Assembly: GCF_001718195.1 (NCBI RefSeq)
Contig: NZ_MCNV01000034.1
Location: forward strand, 1 to 64,000
DNA length: 64,000 nucleotides
Source of the DNA: Paraburkholderia nodosa
GTDB taxonomy: Bacteria > Pseudomonadota > Gammaproteobacteria > Burkholderiales > Burkholderiaceae
Direction of reading: 5' to 3'
A program made the translations under genes and the position numbers. Under the pieces are notes generated by a model. That model worked only from the letters and a program-made list of their open reading frames with translations, made no database searches and was not told the DNA's origin. This document shows positions 17,683-28,011 of the stretch, piece after piece (within the stretch, counting starts at the first letter, position 1; each line of letters opens with the position of its first letter).

Positions 17683-18546
17683 ATGACAATCCGCAACCTC
17701 ATTGGCTTTATCGCGACGGCCATCATCTTCGTCGTCGCCATCCTGGTCGGGCGCGTCCTGTGGGTTCACTACATGGACGAGCCGTGGACCCGCGACGGCC
17801 GCGTGCGCGCCGAAGTGGTGAACATCGCCCCCGACGTCTCGGGCGCCGTGGTCGAGTTGCCCGTGAAGGACAACCAGTTCGTGCACAAGGGCGACCTGCT
17901 CATGCAGATCGACCCGTCGCACTATCAGATCGCCGTGGAGCAGGCCGAGGCCGCCGTGGCCGCGCGCAAGGCCGAGTTGACGATGCGCCAGGACGACGCG
18001 CGCCGCCGCGCCGACATGGACAGCGAAGTGGTCTCGGCCGAAAACCGCGAAAACGCCTCGCATACGGCAAATTCGGCACAGGCGCAGTACCAGCAGGCAA
18101 TCGCCGCGCTCGACGCAGCCAAGCTCAACCTCGAACGCACGCGCGTGGTCTCGCCGGTGGACGGCTACATCACGAACCTGCAAGTGTTCCAGGGCGACTA
18201 CGCGATCTCGGGCCAGGCCAAGCTTGCCGTGGTGGACAGCCATTCGTTCTGGGTCTACGGCTACTTCGAGGAAACCAAGCTGCCGCACGTGAAGGTGGGC
18301 AACAAGGCCGACATCAAGCTGATGAGCGGCGGCACACTCCAGGGCCACGTCGAGAGTATCTCGCGCGGCATTTACGACCGCGACAATCCGCAAAGCCGCG
18401 AACTGCTCGCCGACGTGAACCCGACCTTCAACTGGGTGCGCCTCGCGCAGCGCGTGCCGGTGCGCATCCACATCGACAAGGTGCCGGACGACATGGTCCT
18501 CGCCGCGGGCACGACCTGCACGGTGGTCGTCAAACCAGGCACGTGA
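17683..18546 (+). CDS. HlyD-family membrane fusion protein (AaeA-like)
   Basis: Periplasmic adaptor that links the FUSC inner-membrane protein to the NodT channel. The 287-residue protein has one N-terminal membrane anchor (about residues 8-28), a biotinyl-lipoyl-like fold (VNIAPDVSGAVVELPVKDNQFVHKGDLLMQID-type region near 45-78), a helical hairpin (about 85-150) and a beta-barrel domain (SPVDGYITNLQVFQGDYA and on). Last gene of the four-gene operon; a terminator lies 50 bases downstream. Confidence 0.93.
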   Translation: MTIRNLIGFIATAIIFVVAILVGRVLWVHYMDEPWTRDGRVRAEVVNIAPDVSGAVVELPVKDNQFVHKGDLLMQIDPSHYQIAVEQAEAAVAARKAELTMRQDDARRRADMDSEVVSAENRENASHTANSAQAQYQQAIAALDAAKLNLERTRVVSPVDGYITNLQVFQGDYAISGQAKLAVVDSHSFWVYGYFEETKLPHVKVGNKADIKLMSGGTLQGHVESISRGIYDRDNPQSRELLADVNPTFNWVRLAQRVPVRIHIDKVPDDMVLAAGTTCTVVVKPGT

Positions 18547-18596
18547 TGGCGCCGTGACGGCGCGTACTGCCAGCCGGGCTACGCAACAGCGCAAGC

Positions 18597-18631
18597 AAAA
18601 AGGGAACGCCAGTTTGGCGTTCCCTTTTTTG
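18597..18631 (+). terminator. Rho-independent terminator of the efflux operon
   Basis: AAAAAGGGAACGCCA-GTT-TGGCGTTCCCTTTTTT, a perfect long stem with a T-run, 50 bases after the HlyD stop. Confidence 0.92.
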
Positions 18632-18735
18632 TTGCTGTGCGCACACGGAGTGTTAGCGCTTCCCGCACAGTGCGCCGACAGCGAATCGATGAGTATTGCA
18701 AAACAATGTCTTTATCAGGTTAAAGCCTCTCTCGC

Positions 18736-18777
18736 TTGATCCATGTCAACGGAAGTTGGTCGGAATACTCGGATTAT
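18736..18777 (+). promoter_or_regulatory. FNR/ANR-type promoter before the M52-like gene
   Basis: TTGAT-CCAT-GTCAA at 18736-18749 matches the FNR/ANR box TTGAT-N4-ATCAA with one mismatch. If the box is centred at -41.5 (class II arrangement), the start of transcription falls near 18784 and the -10 falls on GATTAT at 18772-18777, which matches four of six consensus bases. The region from 18690 to 18800 is clearly more AT-rich than its surroundings. This predicts induction under low oxygen of the M52-like and propionyl-CoA synthetase genes. The rest of the 303-base gap (18547-18849) holds only the terminator of the previous operon. Confidence 0.6.
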
Positions 18778-18849
18778 TCCTATTCCCCAGCCTTCCAATC
18801 AGCCCTCAACGTGATCCTTCACCTACATCGACCTCGCGAAATCGGCGCC

Positions 18850-19434
18850 ATGCCGCGGACGGCGCGCGACGACGGCGCGGTGCGCGCGTTCGCGCGCCGC
18901 GCACTGGCCGGGCTCGCGAAGCGTCAGGCCCTCGCGCCGCAACGGGTGGTCGTGCTCGCCCTCGGCAACGTTCAGTGGGGCGACGCCGGTTTGGGCGTGC
19001 TCGCGCTCGAGCGGCTGAAGGCGGCCTGGCAATGCCCCGCGCAGGTCGAACTCGTGGAAGGCGGTACGCGCGGCCGCGCGCTGCTGCCCGTCGTCGAATC
19101 CACGCAGCGTTTGATCGTGCTCACAGCAATCGATTTCGGGCTCGAACCGGGCACGCTGCGCATCCTCACCGGCGATGCGGCCGCCGAACATCTCTACATG
19201 CGCCGCCCGAGCCGGCCTGGCATGGGTTTCGCCGACGCGCTGGCCTGCGCGCAGCTGAGCGGCCGCTCGCCGCGCGAGATCGTGCTGATCGGCGTGCAGC
19301 CGCAAGGCAGCGACTGTTACGGCGCGGGCTTGTCGAGCACGGTGAGCGCGCAACTCGATGCGACTGTCGATGCCGCCCGGCTCTGGCTGCGCCGCTGGCG
19401 CGTCGCACCGCTGCCGCGTCTCGAGCATCCCTAA
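18850..19434 (+). CDS. Hydrogenase-maturation-protease-like protein (peptidase M52 fold), nickel ligands lost
   Basis: A 194-residue protein aligning over residues 32-180 with the HyaD/HybD endopeptidases, which cut the C-terminal tail of [NiFe]-hydrogenase large subunits after recognising nickel. Matches: VVVLALGNVQWGDAGLGV with GNLLxxDEGxGV; EGGTRGRALL with DGGTxGxxLL; AIDFGLEPGTLRIL with AxDYGLxPGTL. By this hand alignment the three nickel ligands of HybD (E16, D62, H93) are A46, T92 and P123, so classic activity is unlikely. No hydrogenase gene is in the window. ATG 18850 is chosen because earlier starts fall in or close to the promoter; GTG 18811 is possible. No clear ribosome-binding site is seen. 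Confidence 0.75.
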   Translation: MPRTARDDGAVRAFARRALAGLAKRQALAPQRVVVLALGNVQWGDAGLGVLALERLKAAWQCPAQVELVEGGTRGRALLPVVESTQRLIVLTAIDFGLEPGTLRILTGDAAAEHLYMRRPSRPGMGFADALACAQLSGRSPREIVLIGVQPQGSDCYGAGLSSTVSAQLDATVDAARLWLRRWRVAPLPRLEHP

Positions 19435-19454
19435 ATCGACGGCTGAACGCCAGG

Positions 19455-19484
19455 CCGGGCTGCGTGGGCTTCCCACGCGCCCGG
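19455..19484 (+). other. Strong GC hairpin between the M52-like and prpE genes
   Basis: CCGGGC-T-GCGTGGG-CTT-CCCACGC-GCCCGG forms a 13-bp stem with one bulge and a three-base loop, 20 bases after the M52-like stop. No T-run follows, so it is not a normal terminator; it could stabilise the upstream mRNA or lower readthrough to prpE. Confidence 0.5.
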
Positions 19485-19632
19485 CGGGCGCGCCGCATGC
19501 GCCCGTACGCGGAAATCTGGGAGAGAATCCGCGGGAGAACCCGCGTTGCCCGCGCGCATTGCACTGCACTATCCTGAAAAACTGCGCCAGATCGGCCAAC
19601 GGCTGCACCATCAGCACGGGAGGAAGGTAGTC

Positions 19633-21531
<1,899 letters not shown>

Positions 21532-21550
21532 GGCCTGCGCGTGCGTACGC

Positions 21551-22369
21551 TCAACGTGCGAGCGGGCGGTAAGCGGCCAGGAAGCGCTTGAGGATGCCCG
21601 TCGAGTACGTGCCCGCGATATCGGCGAGGAAGCTCGAGAACGAGGTGCTCGCGTGCTCGTCGGCGGTATCGGAGATCGTACGCACGATCGCGCACGGCAC
21701 GTCGTACTCGTGGCAGACCTGGGCGATCGCGGCACCTTCCATCTCGACGGCGAGCGCATCGGGCAACAGCGAGCGCAGCGCGCCCACGGCCGCGGCGCTC
21801 GCCACGAACTGGTCACCGCTGATCACGAGCCCGCGATGCACCTGCGGCAACGCGGTTTCGAGGCGCGGCAGCGCGGCCTTGAAGCGCGCCGTCAACTCCG
21901 GCCCCTCCTCCGAGATGAAACGCTCGCAAGCGGCGGCGAGCGCCTGAGCCAACGCGTGGTCGGCATCGAAACGCGAGCGCGCGAGCAGCGGGATTTCGTG
22001 ACGCGGGAACAGCGGCTCGGCGTTCATGTCGTGCTGGAGCAGCGTTTCGCCCACCACCACGTCGCCCACGTGGACGCCCGCACCCACGCCGCCGGCCACG
22101 CCCGTAAAGACGATCGCTTCCACATCGAACGCATGGATCAGCGCGCTGGCCGTGGCGGCCGCCGCCACCTTGCCGACGCGCGCGAGCGTCACCACGCACG
22201 GCGCGCCGTGCACGGTGCCCAGGTGATAATCACGCCGGCCGAACGTGCGCGTGACGACCCCCGATTCGGCCTGCATGGCCGCGATCAGATCGCCGAGTTC
22301 CTGGGGCAGCGCGGCGAGCACGCCGAGCGGACGGGCGGCACTGCCGCCCGCGTGAGTCGAGAGGTTCAT
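21551..22369 (-). CDS. 5'-Methylthioadenosine/S-adenosylhomocysteine nucleosidase
   Basis: Hydrolyses methylthioadenosine and S-adenosylhomocysteine to adenine and the ribosyl thioether, clearing methylation by-products. The 272-residue protein shows phosphorylase/nucleosidase signatures: LGVLAALPQELGDLI (15-29), FTGVAGGVGAGVHVGDVVVGE (about 92-112), ISGDQFVAS, the catalytic AVEMEGAAIAQVC, and VRTISDTAD with the catalytic aspartate. It is longer than E. coli MtnN (232) by an insert near residues 118-175. The ATG at 22369 is used; the long open frame upstream runs inside the helicase gene. It lies 43 bases after uvrD on the same strand. Confidence 0.9.
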   Translation of the reverse strand: MNLSTHAGGSAARPLGVLAALPQELGDLIAAMQAESGVVTRTFGRRDYHLGTVHGAPCVVTLARVGKVAAAATASALIHAFDVEAIVFTGVAGGVGAGVHVGDVVVGETLLQHDMNAEPLFPRHEIPLLARSRFDADHALAQALAAACERFISEEGPELTARFKAALPRLETALPQVHRGLVISGDQFVASAAAVGALRSLLPDALAVEMEGAAIAQVCHEYDVPCAIVRTISDTADEHASTSFSSFLADIAGTYSTGILKRFLAAYRPLAR

Positions 22370-22412
22370 CTTCGAATGATTTCCGTCTGAGTCGTTTGAG
22401 GCTTGCGCGCGC

Positions 22413-24794
22413 TCACTCCACCGGCTGCAGCTTGGCCACGGCCAGCGCGAGCCATTTCTCGCCGTGACGCTTGAAGCGCACCTGCGCCTTGGCGTCGGTG
22501 CCGCTGCCTTCGAGCGCCGTGATCGTGCCTTCGCCGAACTTCGTGTGGAACACGCCCTGGCCCACACGGAAGCCCGTCTCGGCGGCGCGCTGCTCGTTGG
22601 CGAACGCGGGCGCCGGGCTCTTGTCGGCGATATAGGCGTCGCGCTCGCGACGGCCGCCTTCGCTGCTGCCGCCACTGCCGCCGCCCGGACGCGCGAACCA
22701 GTCGCGGCCCCAGCCGGCGTTGTCGGAACGCCCGCCCCAGCGCGAACCGGCCTCGACCTTGGGCGTGAGCCACTTGAGCGATTCCTGCGGCAGTTCGTCG
22801 AAAAAGCGCGAGCGCACGTTGTAGCGCGTCTGGCCGTGCAGCAGGCGGCTCTGCGCGAACGAAATATAGAGCCGCTCCTTCGCACGCGTGATCGCCACGT
22901 ACATCAGGCGGCGCTCTTCTTCGAGACCATCGGCTTCCATCGCGCTGTTCTCGTGCGGGAACAAGCCCTCTTCGAGACCGGTGATGAAGACCGCCGTGAA
23001 TTCGAGGCCCTTCGCCGCGTGCACCGTCATCAACTGCACGGCGTCCTGGCCTGCCTGCGCCTGGTTGTCGCCGGCTTCGAGCGACGCGTGCGAGAGGAAG
23101 CCCGCGAGCGGCGTCATGACGTCGGGGTTCTGCGCGGGGTCGGTGATCGTGGGCGCATCGAGCACTTCGATCTCGCCGTCCTGCGAGACGATCTCGGGCA
23201 CCGCGCTCGCGCCCGGGCGCAGCGGAATCGAGCGCGCGGGCGTGTCGAGGCCATAGCCCTCTTCGCTCACGAACGCCGTGGCCGCGGTCACGAGTTCCTG
23301 CAAGTTCTCGAGGCGATCCTGACCTTCACGCTCGTTCTGATAAAACTCGGCGAGACCGCTCATGCGTACCGTGTATTCGACCGTTTCCGGCAGGCTCATC
23401 TGCGCGGTTTCGGCGCGCATCTTCGCGACCAGATTGGCGAACGAACCCAGGCTCGAGCCCGCCTTGCCCGTGACGTACGGAATGGCCGCGGCCATCGAGC
23501 AGTTGTAGAGGCGCGCGGCATCCGCCAGCTGCTCGATCGAGCGCGCGCCAATGCCGCGCGTGGGGAAATTCACGACACGCGCGAACGCCGTGTCGTCGTT
23601 CGGATTGTCGATGAGACGCAGATACGCGAGCGCATGCTTCACTTCCTGGCGCTCGAAGAAGCGCAAGCCGCCATACACCTTGTACGGCACGCCCGCGTTC
23701 ACGAGCGTGTGCTCGATCGTGCGCGACTGCGCGTTGCTGCGATAAAGGATGGCGATCTCGTTGCGCGCGAGCCCCTGGTTGATCAGCGCGCGAATCTCCT
23801 CGACGATCCAGCCGGCTTCCTGCGAGTCGGTGGCCGCCTCATACACGCGCACCGGCTCGCCGTGGCCCGCATCGGTGCGCAGGTTCTTGCCCAGACGCCG
23901 CGAGTTATGCGCGATCAGATAGTTGGCCGCATCGAGAATATGGCCGTGCGAACGGTAGTTCTGCTCCAGCTTGATCATGTGCTTCACGCGGAACTCGTTC
24001 TCGAAGTCGCGCATGTTGCCGACGTTCGCGCCGCGGAACGCGTAGATCGACTGGTCGTCGTCGCCCACCGCGAAGATCGCGTTGCCCGGCCCCGCGAGCA
24101 GCTTGAGCCACGCGTACTGGAGCTTGTTGGTGTCCTGGAACTCGTCCACCAGAATGTCGCGAAAGCGACTCTGATAGTGCGCGCGCAGCGGCGGGTTGTA
24201 CGCGAGCAGTTCGTAGCAGCGCAGCAGCAGCTCCGCGAAATCGACCACGCCTTCGCGCTGGCACTGCTGGTCGTAGGCCTCGTAGAGTTCGACGAACTTG
24301 CGGTTGAAATCGTCGCTCACATCCACGTCTTTCGGACGCAGGCCCTGCTCCTTCGCGTTGTTGATGAAATACTGCAGGTTCTTGGGCGGGTACTTCTCGT
24401 CGTCGACGTTCAGGCCCTTCATCAGACGCTTGATGGCCGAAAGCTGGTCTGCGGTGTCGAGGATCTGGAAGGTCTGCGGCAGACCGGCGTCGCGGAAATG
24501 CGCGCGCAGCATGCGGTTGCACAGGCCGTGGAACGTGCCGATCCACATGCCGCGCGTGTCGATGGGCAAAAGCGCCTGGAGGCGCCCGACCATTTCGCGC
24601 GCGGCCTTGTTCGTGAAGGTCACGGCCAGGATGGTCGAGGGCGAGGCCATGCCCTGCTGGATCAGCCACGCAATGCGCGTGATCAGCACGCGCGTCTTGC
24701 CGCTGCCGGCCCCGGCCAGAATGAGCGCCGGTTCGTTGGGCAACGTGACGGCGGCGAGTTGTTCGGGGTTCAGGTTCGCGAGCAGTTCGGGCAT
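22413..24794 (-). CDS. uvrD: UvrD-type DNA helicase
   Basis: ATP-dependent 3'-5' superfamily 1 helicase for nucleotide-excision and mismatch repair. The 793-residue protein has LNPEQLAAVTLPNEPALILAGAGSGKT-type Q and Walker A motifs (about 8-35), AVTFTNKAAREM (about 59-70), VDEFQDTNKLQYAWLKLL with Walker B, VGDDDQSIYAFRGA, LEQNYRS, and QLMTVHAAKGLEFTAVFITG with RRLMYVAITRAKERLYIS. The C-terminal 120 residues include a Gly/Arg-rich linker and a Tudor-like end (GQGVFHTKFGEGTI), as in UvrD. The MTA/SAH nucleosidase follows on the same strand. Confidence 0.95.
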   Translation of the reverse strand: MPELLANLNPEQLAAVTLPNEPALILAGAGSGKTRVLITRIAWLIQQGMASPSTILAVTFTNKAAREMVGRLQALLPIDTRGMWIGTFHGLCNRMLRAHFRDAGLPQTFQILDTADQLSAIKRLMKGLNVDDEKYPPKNLQYFINNAKEQGLRPKDVDVSDDFNRKFVELYEAYDQQCQREGVVDFAELLLRCYELLAYNPPLRAHYQSRFRDILVDEFQDTNKLQYAWLKLLAGPGNAIFAVGDDDQSIYAFRGANVGNMRDFENEFRVKHMIKLEQNYRSHGHILDAANYLIAHNSRRLGKNLRTDAGHGEPVRVYEAATDSQEAGWIVEEIRALINQGLARNEIAILYRSNAQSRTIEHTLVNAGVPYKVYGGLRFFERQEVKHALAYLRLIDNPNDDTAFARVVNFPTRGIGARSIEQLADAARLYNCSMAAAIPYVTGKAGSSLGSFANLVAKMRAETAQMSLPETVEYTVRMSGLAEFYQNEREGQDRLENLQELVTAATAFVSEEGYGLDTPARSIPLRPGASAVPEIVSQDGEIEVLDAPTITDPAQNPDVMTPLAGFLSHASLEAGDNQAQAGQDAVQLMTVHAAKGLEFTAVFITGLEEGLFPHENSAMEADGLEEERRLMYVAITRAKERLYISFAQSRLLHGQTRYNVRSRFFDELPQESLKWLTPKVEAGSRWGGRSDNAGWGRDWFARPGGGSGGSSEGGRRERDAYIADKSPAPAFANEQRAAETGFRVGQGVFHTKFGEGTITALEGSGTDAKAQVRFKRHGEKWLALAVAKLQPVE

Positions 24795-24880
24795 GGGCTG
24801 AAAAGGAGCGTGACCCCAGGGCGGGACCCCGGGGACGTGGCGCGCGGCACAGGCGCGCCGTCGTTGAATGGCAGACCGCC

Positions 24881-24886
24881 ATTATA
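24881..24886 (-). promoter_or_regulatory. -10 element of uvrD
   Basis: ATTATA on the plus strand is TATAAT on the minus strand, about 90 bases before the uvrD start. No convincing -35 is seen. Confidence 0.4.
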
Positions 24887-24905
24887 AGTGCGCACGCACG
24901 CTGCG

Positions 24906-24922
24906 GCTTGGGTGACCCAAGC
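24906..24922. promoter_or_regulatory. Perfect 17-bp palindrome between uvrD and valS
   Basis: GCTTGGG-T-G-A-CCCAAGC is a perfect palindrome in the divergent promoter region, 20 bases upstream of the uvrD -10 and about 100 bases before the valS -10. It would cover the uvrD -35 area, so it may be a repressor site. No known consensus is assigned. Confidence 0.4.
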
Positions 24923-25021
24923 GGCACGCCTCGCGCGCAGAACGCCCGCACGACGGCCCGCACCATGGTCCGCCCAGTGCTCCAGCCCGGCTGGCGCGTC
25001 GGCTCCGGCAGGACTTCCCCT

Positions 25022-25027
25022 TATAAT
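25022..25027 (+). promoter_or_regulatory. -10 element of valS
   Basis: Perfect TATAAT 38 bases before the valS ATG; no clear -35 at 16-18 bases. Confidence 0.5.
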
Positions 25028-25065
25028 CCAAGGTTTCCGCATCCTTTTTTCGGCAGATTCCACCC

Positions 25066-27933
25066 ATGAGCGACAGCACGCTAGCGAAAAGCTTCGAGCC
25101 CCAGACGATCGAGGCCCAATGGGGCCCCGAATGGGAGCGTCGAGGCTACGCCGCCGCGACCTTCGAGCCCGGCCGCAACAATTTCTCGATCCAGTTGCCG
25201 CCGCCCAACGTCACCGGCACGCTGCACATGGGGCACGCGTTCAACCAGACGATCATGGACGGCCTCACGCGCTACCACCGCATGCTCGGCGACAACACGC
25301 TGTGGGTGCCGGGTACGGACCACGCGGGCATCGCCACGCAGATCGTGGTCGAGCGCCAGCTCGACGCGCAGAAGATTTCGCGCCACGACCTGGGCCGCGA
25401 GAAGTTCGTCGAGCGCGTGTGGGAATGGAAGCAGCAGTCGGGTTCGACCATCACGGGCCAGGTGCGGCGCCTGGGGGCGTCGATCGACTGGTCGCGCGAG
25501 TACTTCACGATGGACGACAAGATGTCGACCGCCGTGCGCGACGTGTTCGTGCGCCTCTATGAACAGGGCCTGATCTACCGCGGCAAGCGCCTCGTGAACT
25601 GGGACCCGGTGCTGGGCACCGCCGTTTCGGACCTCGAAGTCGTGAGCGAAGAGGAAAACGGCAACCTGTGGCACCTGCGCTATCCGCTCACGGACGGTTC
25701 GGGCCACCTCACGGTTGCGACCACGCGCCCGGAAACCATGCTCGGCGACACGGCCGTGATGGTCCATCCGGAAGACGAGCGCTACGCGCACCTGATCGGC
25801 AAGACCGTGACGCTGCCGCTGGCCGATCGCGAGATCCCCATCATCGCCGACGAATACGTGGACCGCGAGTTCGGCACGGGCGTCGTGAAGGTCACGCCCG
25901 CGCACGACTTCAACGACTACCAGGTGGGCCTGCGCCACGGCCTGCCGATGATCGAGATTCTCACGCTCGACGCGAAGGTCAACGACAACGCGCCCGCCAA
26001 ATACCGCGGCCTCGACCGTTTCGAGGCGCGCAAGCAGGTCGTGGCCGACTTCGAGGCACTCGGCCTGCTCGACTCGGTCCAGCCGCACAAGCTGATGGTG
26101 CCGCGCGGCGACCGCACGGGCGTGGTGATCGAGCCGATGCTCACGGACCAATGGTTCGTCGCGATGACGAAGCCCGCGCCCGAGGGCACCTTCAATCCCG
26201 GCAAGTCGATCACCGAAACCTCGCTCGACGTGGTGCGCAGCGGCCAGATCAAGTTCGTGCCGGAAAACTGGACCACGACCTACTACCAGTGGCTCGAGAA
26301 CATCCAGGACTGGTGCATTTCGCGCCAGCTCTGGTGGGGCCACCAGATCCCGGCGTGGTACGGCGAGAACGGCGAGATCTTCGTCGCGAAGAGCGAGGAA
26401 GAGGCGCGCGCGCAGGCCGAAGCCAAGGGCTACACGGGCGCACTGAAGCGCGACGAAGACGTGCTCGACACGTGGTTCTCGTCGGCGCTCGTGCCGTTCT
26501 CGTCGCTCGGCTGGCCTGCGGATACGCCCGAACTGAAGGCCTTCCTGCCCTCTTCCGTGCTGGTCACGGGCTTCGACATCATCTTCTTCTGGGTGGCGCG
26601 CATGGTCATGATGACCACGCACTTCACCGGCAAGGTGCCGTTCGACACGGTGTACGTGCACGGCCTCGTGCGCGACGCCGAAGGCCAGAAGATGTCGAAG
26701 AGCAAGGGCAACACGCTCGACCCGATCGATATCGTCGATGGCATCGACCTCGAAGCGCTGGTCGCCAAGCGCACCACCGGCCTCATGAATCCCAAGCAGG
26801 CCGCGACCATCGAAAAGAAGACGCGCAAGGAGTTCCCGGAGGGCATTCCCGCGTTCGGCACCGACGCGCTGCGCTTCACGATGGCTTCCATGGCCACGCT
26901 CGGCCGCAACGTGAACTTCGACCTCGCGCGCTGCGAAGGCTATCGCAACTTCTGCAACAAGCTCTGGAACGCCACGCGCTTCGTGCTGATGAACTGCGAA
27001 GGCCACGACTGCGGTTTCAGCAAGCCGGGCGCATGCCAGCCGGGCGATTGCGGCCCCGGCGGCTACACGGACTTCTCGCAGGCCGATCGCTGGATCGTCT
27101 CGCTCCTGCAACGCGTGGAAGCCGAAGTCGCGAAGGGCTTCGCGGACTATCGCTTCGACAACGTGGCCAACGCCATATACAAGTTCGTCTGGGACGAATA
27201 CTGTGACTGGTACCTGGAACTGGCCAAGGTGCAGATCCAGACGGGTACGCCCGAGCAGCAGCGCGCCACGCGCCGCACGCTGCTGCGCGTGCTGGAAACG
27301 GTGCTGCGCCTCGCGCACCCGGTGATTCCGTTCATCACCGAAGCGCTGTGGCAGAAGGTGGCGCCGCTCACCGACGCGTACCCCGAGGGTGCCGCCGAAG
27401 GCGCAGCATCGATCATGGTGCAGCGTTACCCGGTGGCGCAAGCAAAGAAGATCGACGAAGCCGCGGAACAGTGGGCCGCCGACCTGAAGGCCGTGATCGA
27501 CGCGTGCCGCAATCTGCGTGGCGAAATGGGCCTCTCGCCCGCCACGAAGGTGCCGCTGCTCGCCACGGGCAACGCCGAGCGGCTCGCGACGTTCGCGCCC
27601 TATGCGCAGGCGCTTGCAAAGCTTTCGGAGGTCCAGATCATCGCCGACGAAGCAACGCTCGACGCGGCCTCGGCAGGCGCGCCAGTTGCTATCGTAGGGA
27701 CGGACAAACTCGTGCTGAAGGTGGAGATCGACGTCGCCGCCGAACGCGAGCGGCTGTCGAAGGAAATCGCCCGCCTCGGCAACGAGGTAACGAAGTGCAC
27801 GGCCAAGCTCGGAAACGAGAGTTTTGTAGCGAAAGCACCGCCCGCAGTCGTTGAGCAGGAGCAGAAAAGACTGGCAGAATACCAGGCAACGCTGGACAAG
27901 CTGACCGCGCAACTCACGCGGTTGCCGGCCTGA
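25066..27933 (+). CDS. valS: Valine-tRNA ligase
   Basis: Class I aminoacyl-tRNA synthetase charging tRNA-Val, cytoplasmic. 955 residues, the usual length (E. coli 951). HIGH motif as HMGH (54-57) in PPPNVTGTLHMGHAFN; KMSKS at 542-546; the editing domain lies at about 200-350 (TTRPETMLGDTAVMVHPED); anticodon-binding domain about 690-850; C-terminal coiled coil (about 885-953). Between residues 642 and 666 there is a short Cys/Gly/Pro-rich insert with four cysteines not present in E. coli ValS. Followed by galU in the same direction with 78 bases between. Confidence 0.97.
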   Translation: MSDSTLAKSFEPQTIEAQWGPEWERRGYAAATFEPGRNNFSIQLPPPNVTGTLHMGHAFNQTIMDGLTRYHRMLGDNTLWVPGTDHAGIATQIVVERQLDAQKISRHDLGREKFVERVWEWKQQSGSTITGQVRRLGASIDWSREYFTMDDKMSTAVRDVFVRLYEQGLIYRGKRLVNWDPVLGTAVSDLEVVSEEENGNLWHLRYPLTDGSGHLTVATTRPETMLGDTAVMVHPEDERYAHLIGKTVTLPLADREIPIIADEYVDREFGTGVVKVTPAHDFNDYQVGLRHGLPMIEILTLDAKVNDNAPAKYRGLDRFEARKQVVADFEALGLLDSVQPHKLMVPRGDRTGVVIEPMLTDQWFVAMTKPAPEGTFNPGKSITETSLDVVRSGQIKFVPENWTTTYYQWLENIQDWCISRQLWWGHQIPAWYGENGEIFVAKSEEEARAQAEAKGYTGALKRDEDVLDTWFSSALVPFSSLGWPADTPELKAFLPSSVLVTGFDIIFFWVARMVMMTTHFTGKVPFDTVYVHGLVRDAEGQKMSKSKGNTLDPIDIVDGIDLEALVAKRTTGLMNPKQAATIEKKTRKEFPEGIPAFGTDALRFTMASMATLGRNVNFDLARCEGYRNFCNKLWNATRFVLMNCEGHDCGFSKPGACQPGDCGPGGYTDFSQADRWIVSLLQRVEAEVAKGFADYRFDNVANAIYKFVWDEYCDWYLELAKVQIQTGTPEQQRATRRTLLRVLETVLRLAHPVIPFITEALWQKVAPLTDAYPEGAAEGAASIMVQRYPVAQAKKIDEAAEQWAADLKAVIDACRNLRGEMGLSPATKVPLLATGNAERLATFAPYAQALAKLSEVQIIADEATLDAASAGAPVAIVGTDKLVLKVEIDVAAERERLSKEIARLGNEVTKCTAKLGNESFVAKAPPAVVEQEQKRLAEYQATLDKLTAQLTRLPA

Positions 27934-28011
27934 GCGCCATATCGGCCAAAGGCTGTAACGCGTCGCGCCGCACCCGCGGCGTCACACGAGCACCAGGACA
28001 GGGACAAAGAC

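Noticed and set aside
18736..18849. Earlier start of the M52-like gene at 18736
   Set aside because: The codon is TTG and lies inside the predicted FNR/ANR box, upstream of the likely transcription start, so it cannot be translated from that promoter.
22464..24887. Open frame of 807 codons antisense to uvrD
   Set aside because: Same GC-driven shadow effect; the minus strand has all helicase motifs.
25081..27912. Open frame of 943 codons antisense to valS
   Set aside because: High-GC DNA makes long antisense frames; the plus strand encodes a textbook ValS with HIGH and KMSKS motifs, and the antisense product is Arg/His-rich and resembles nothing.
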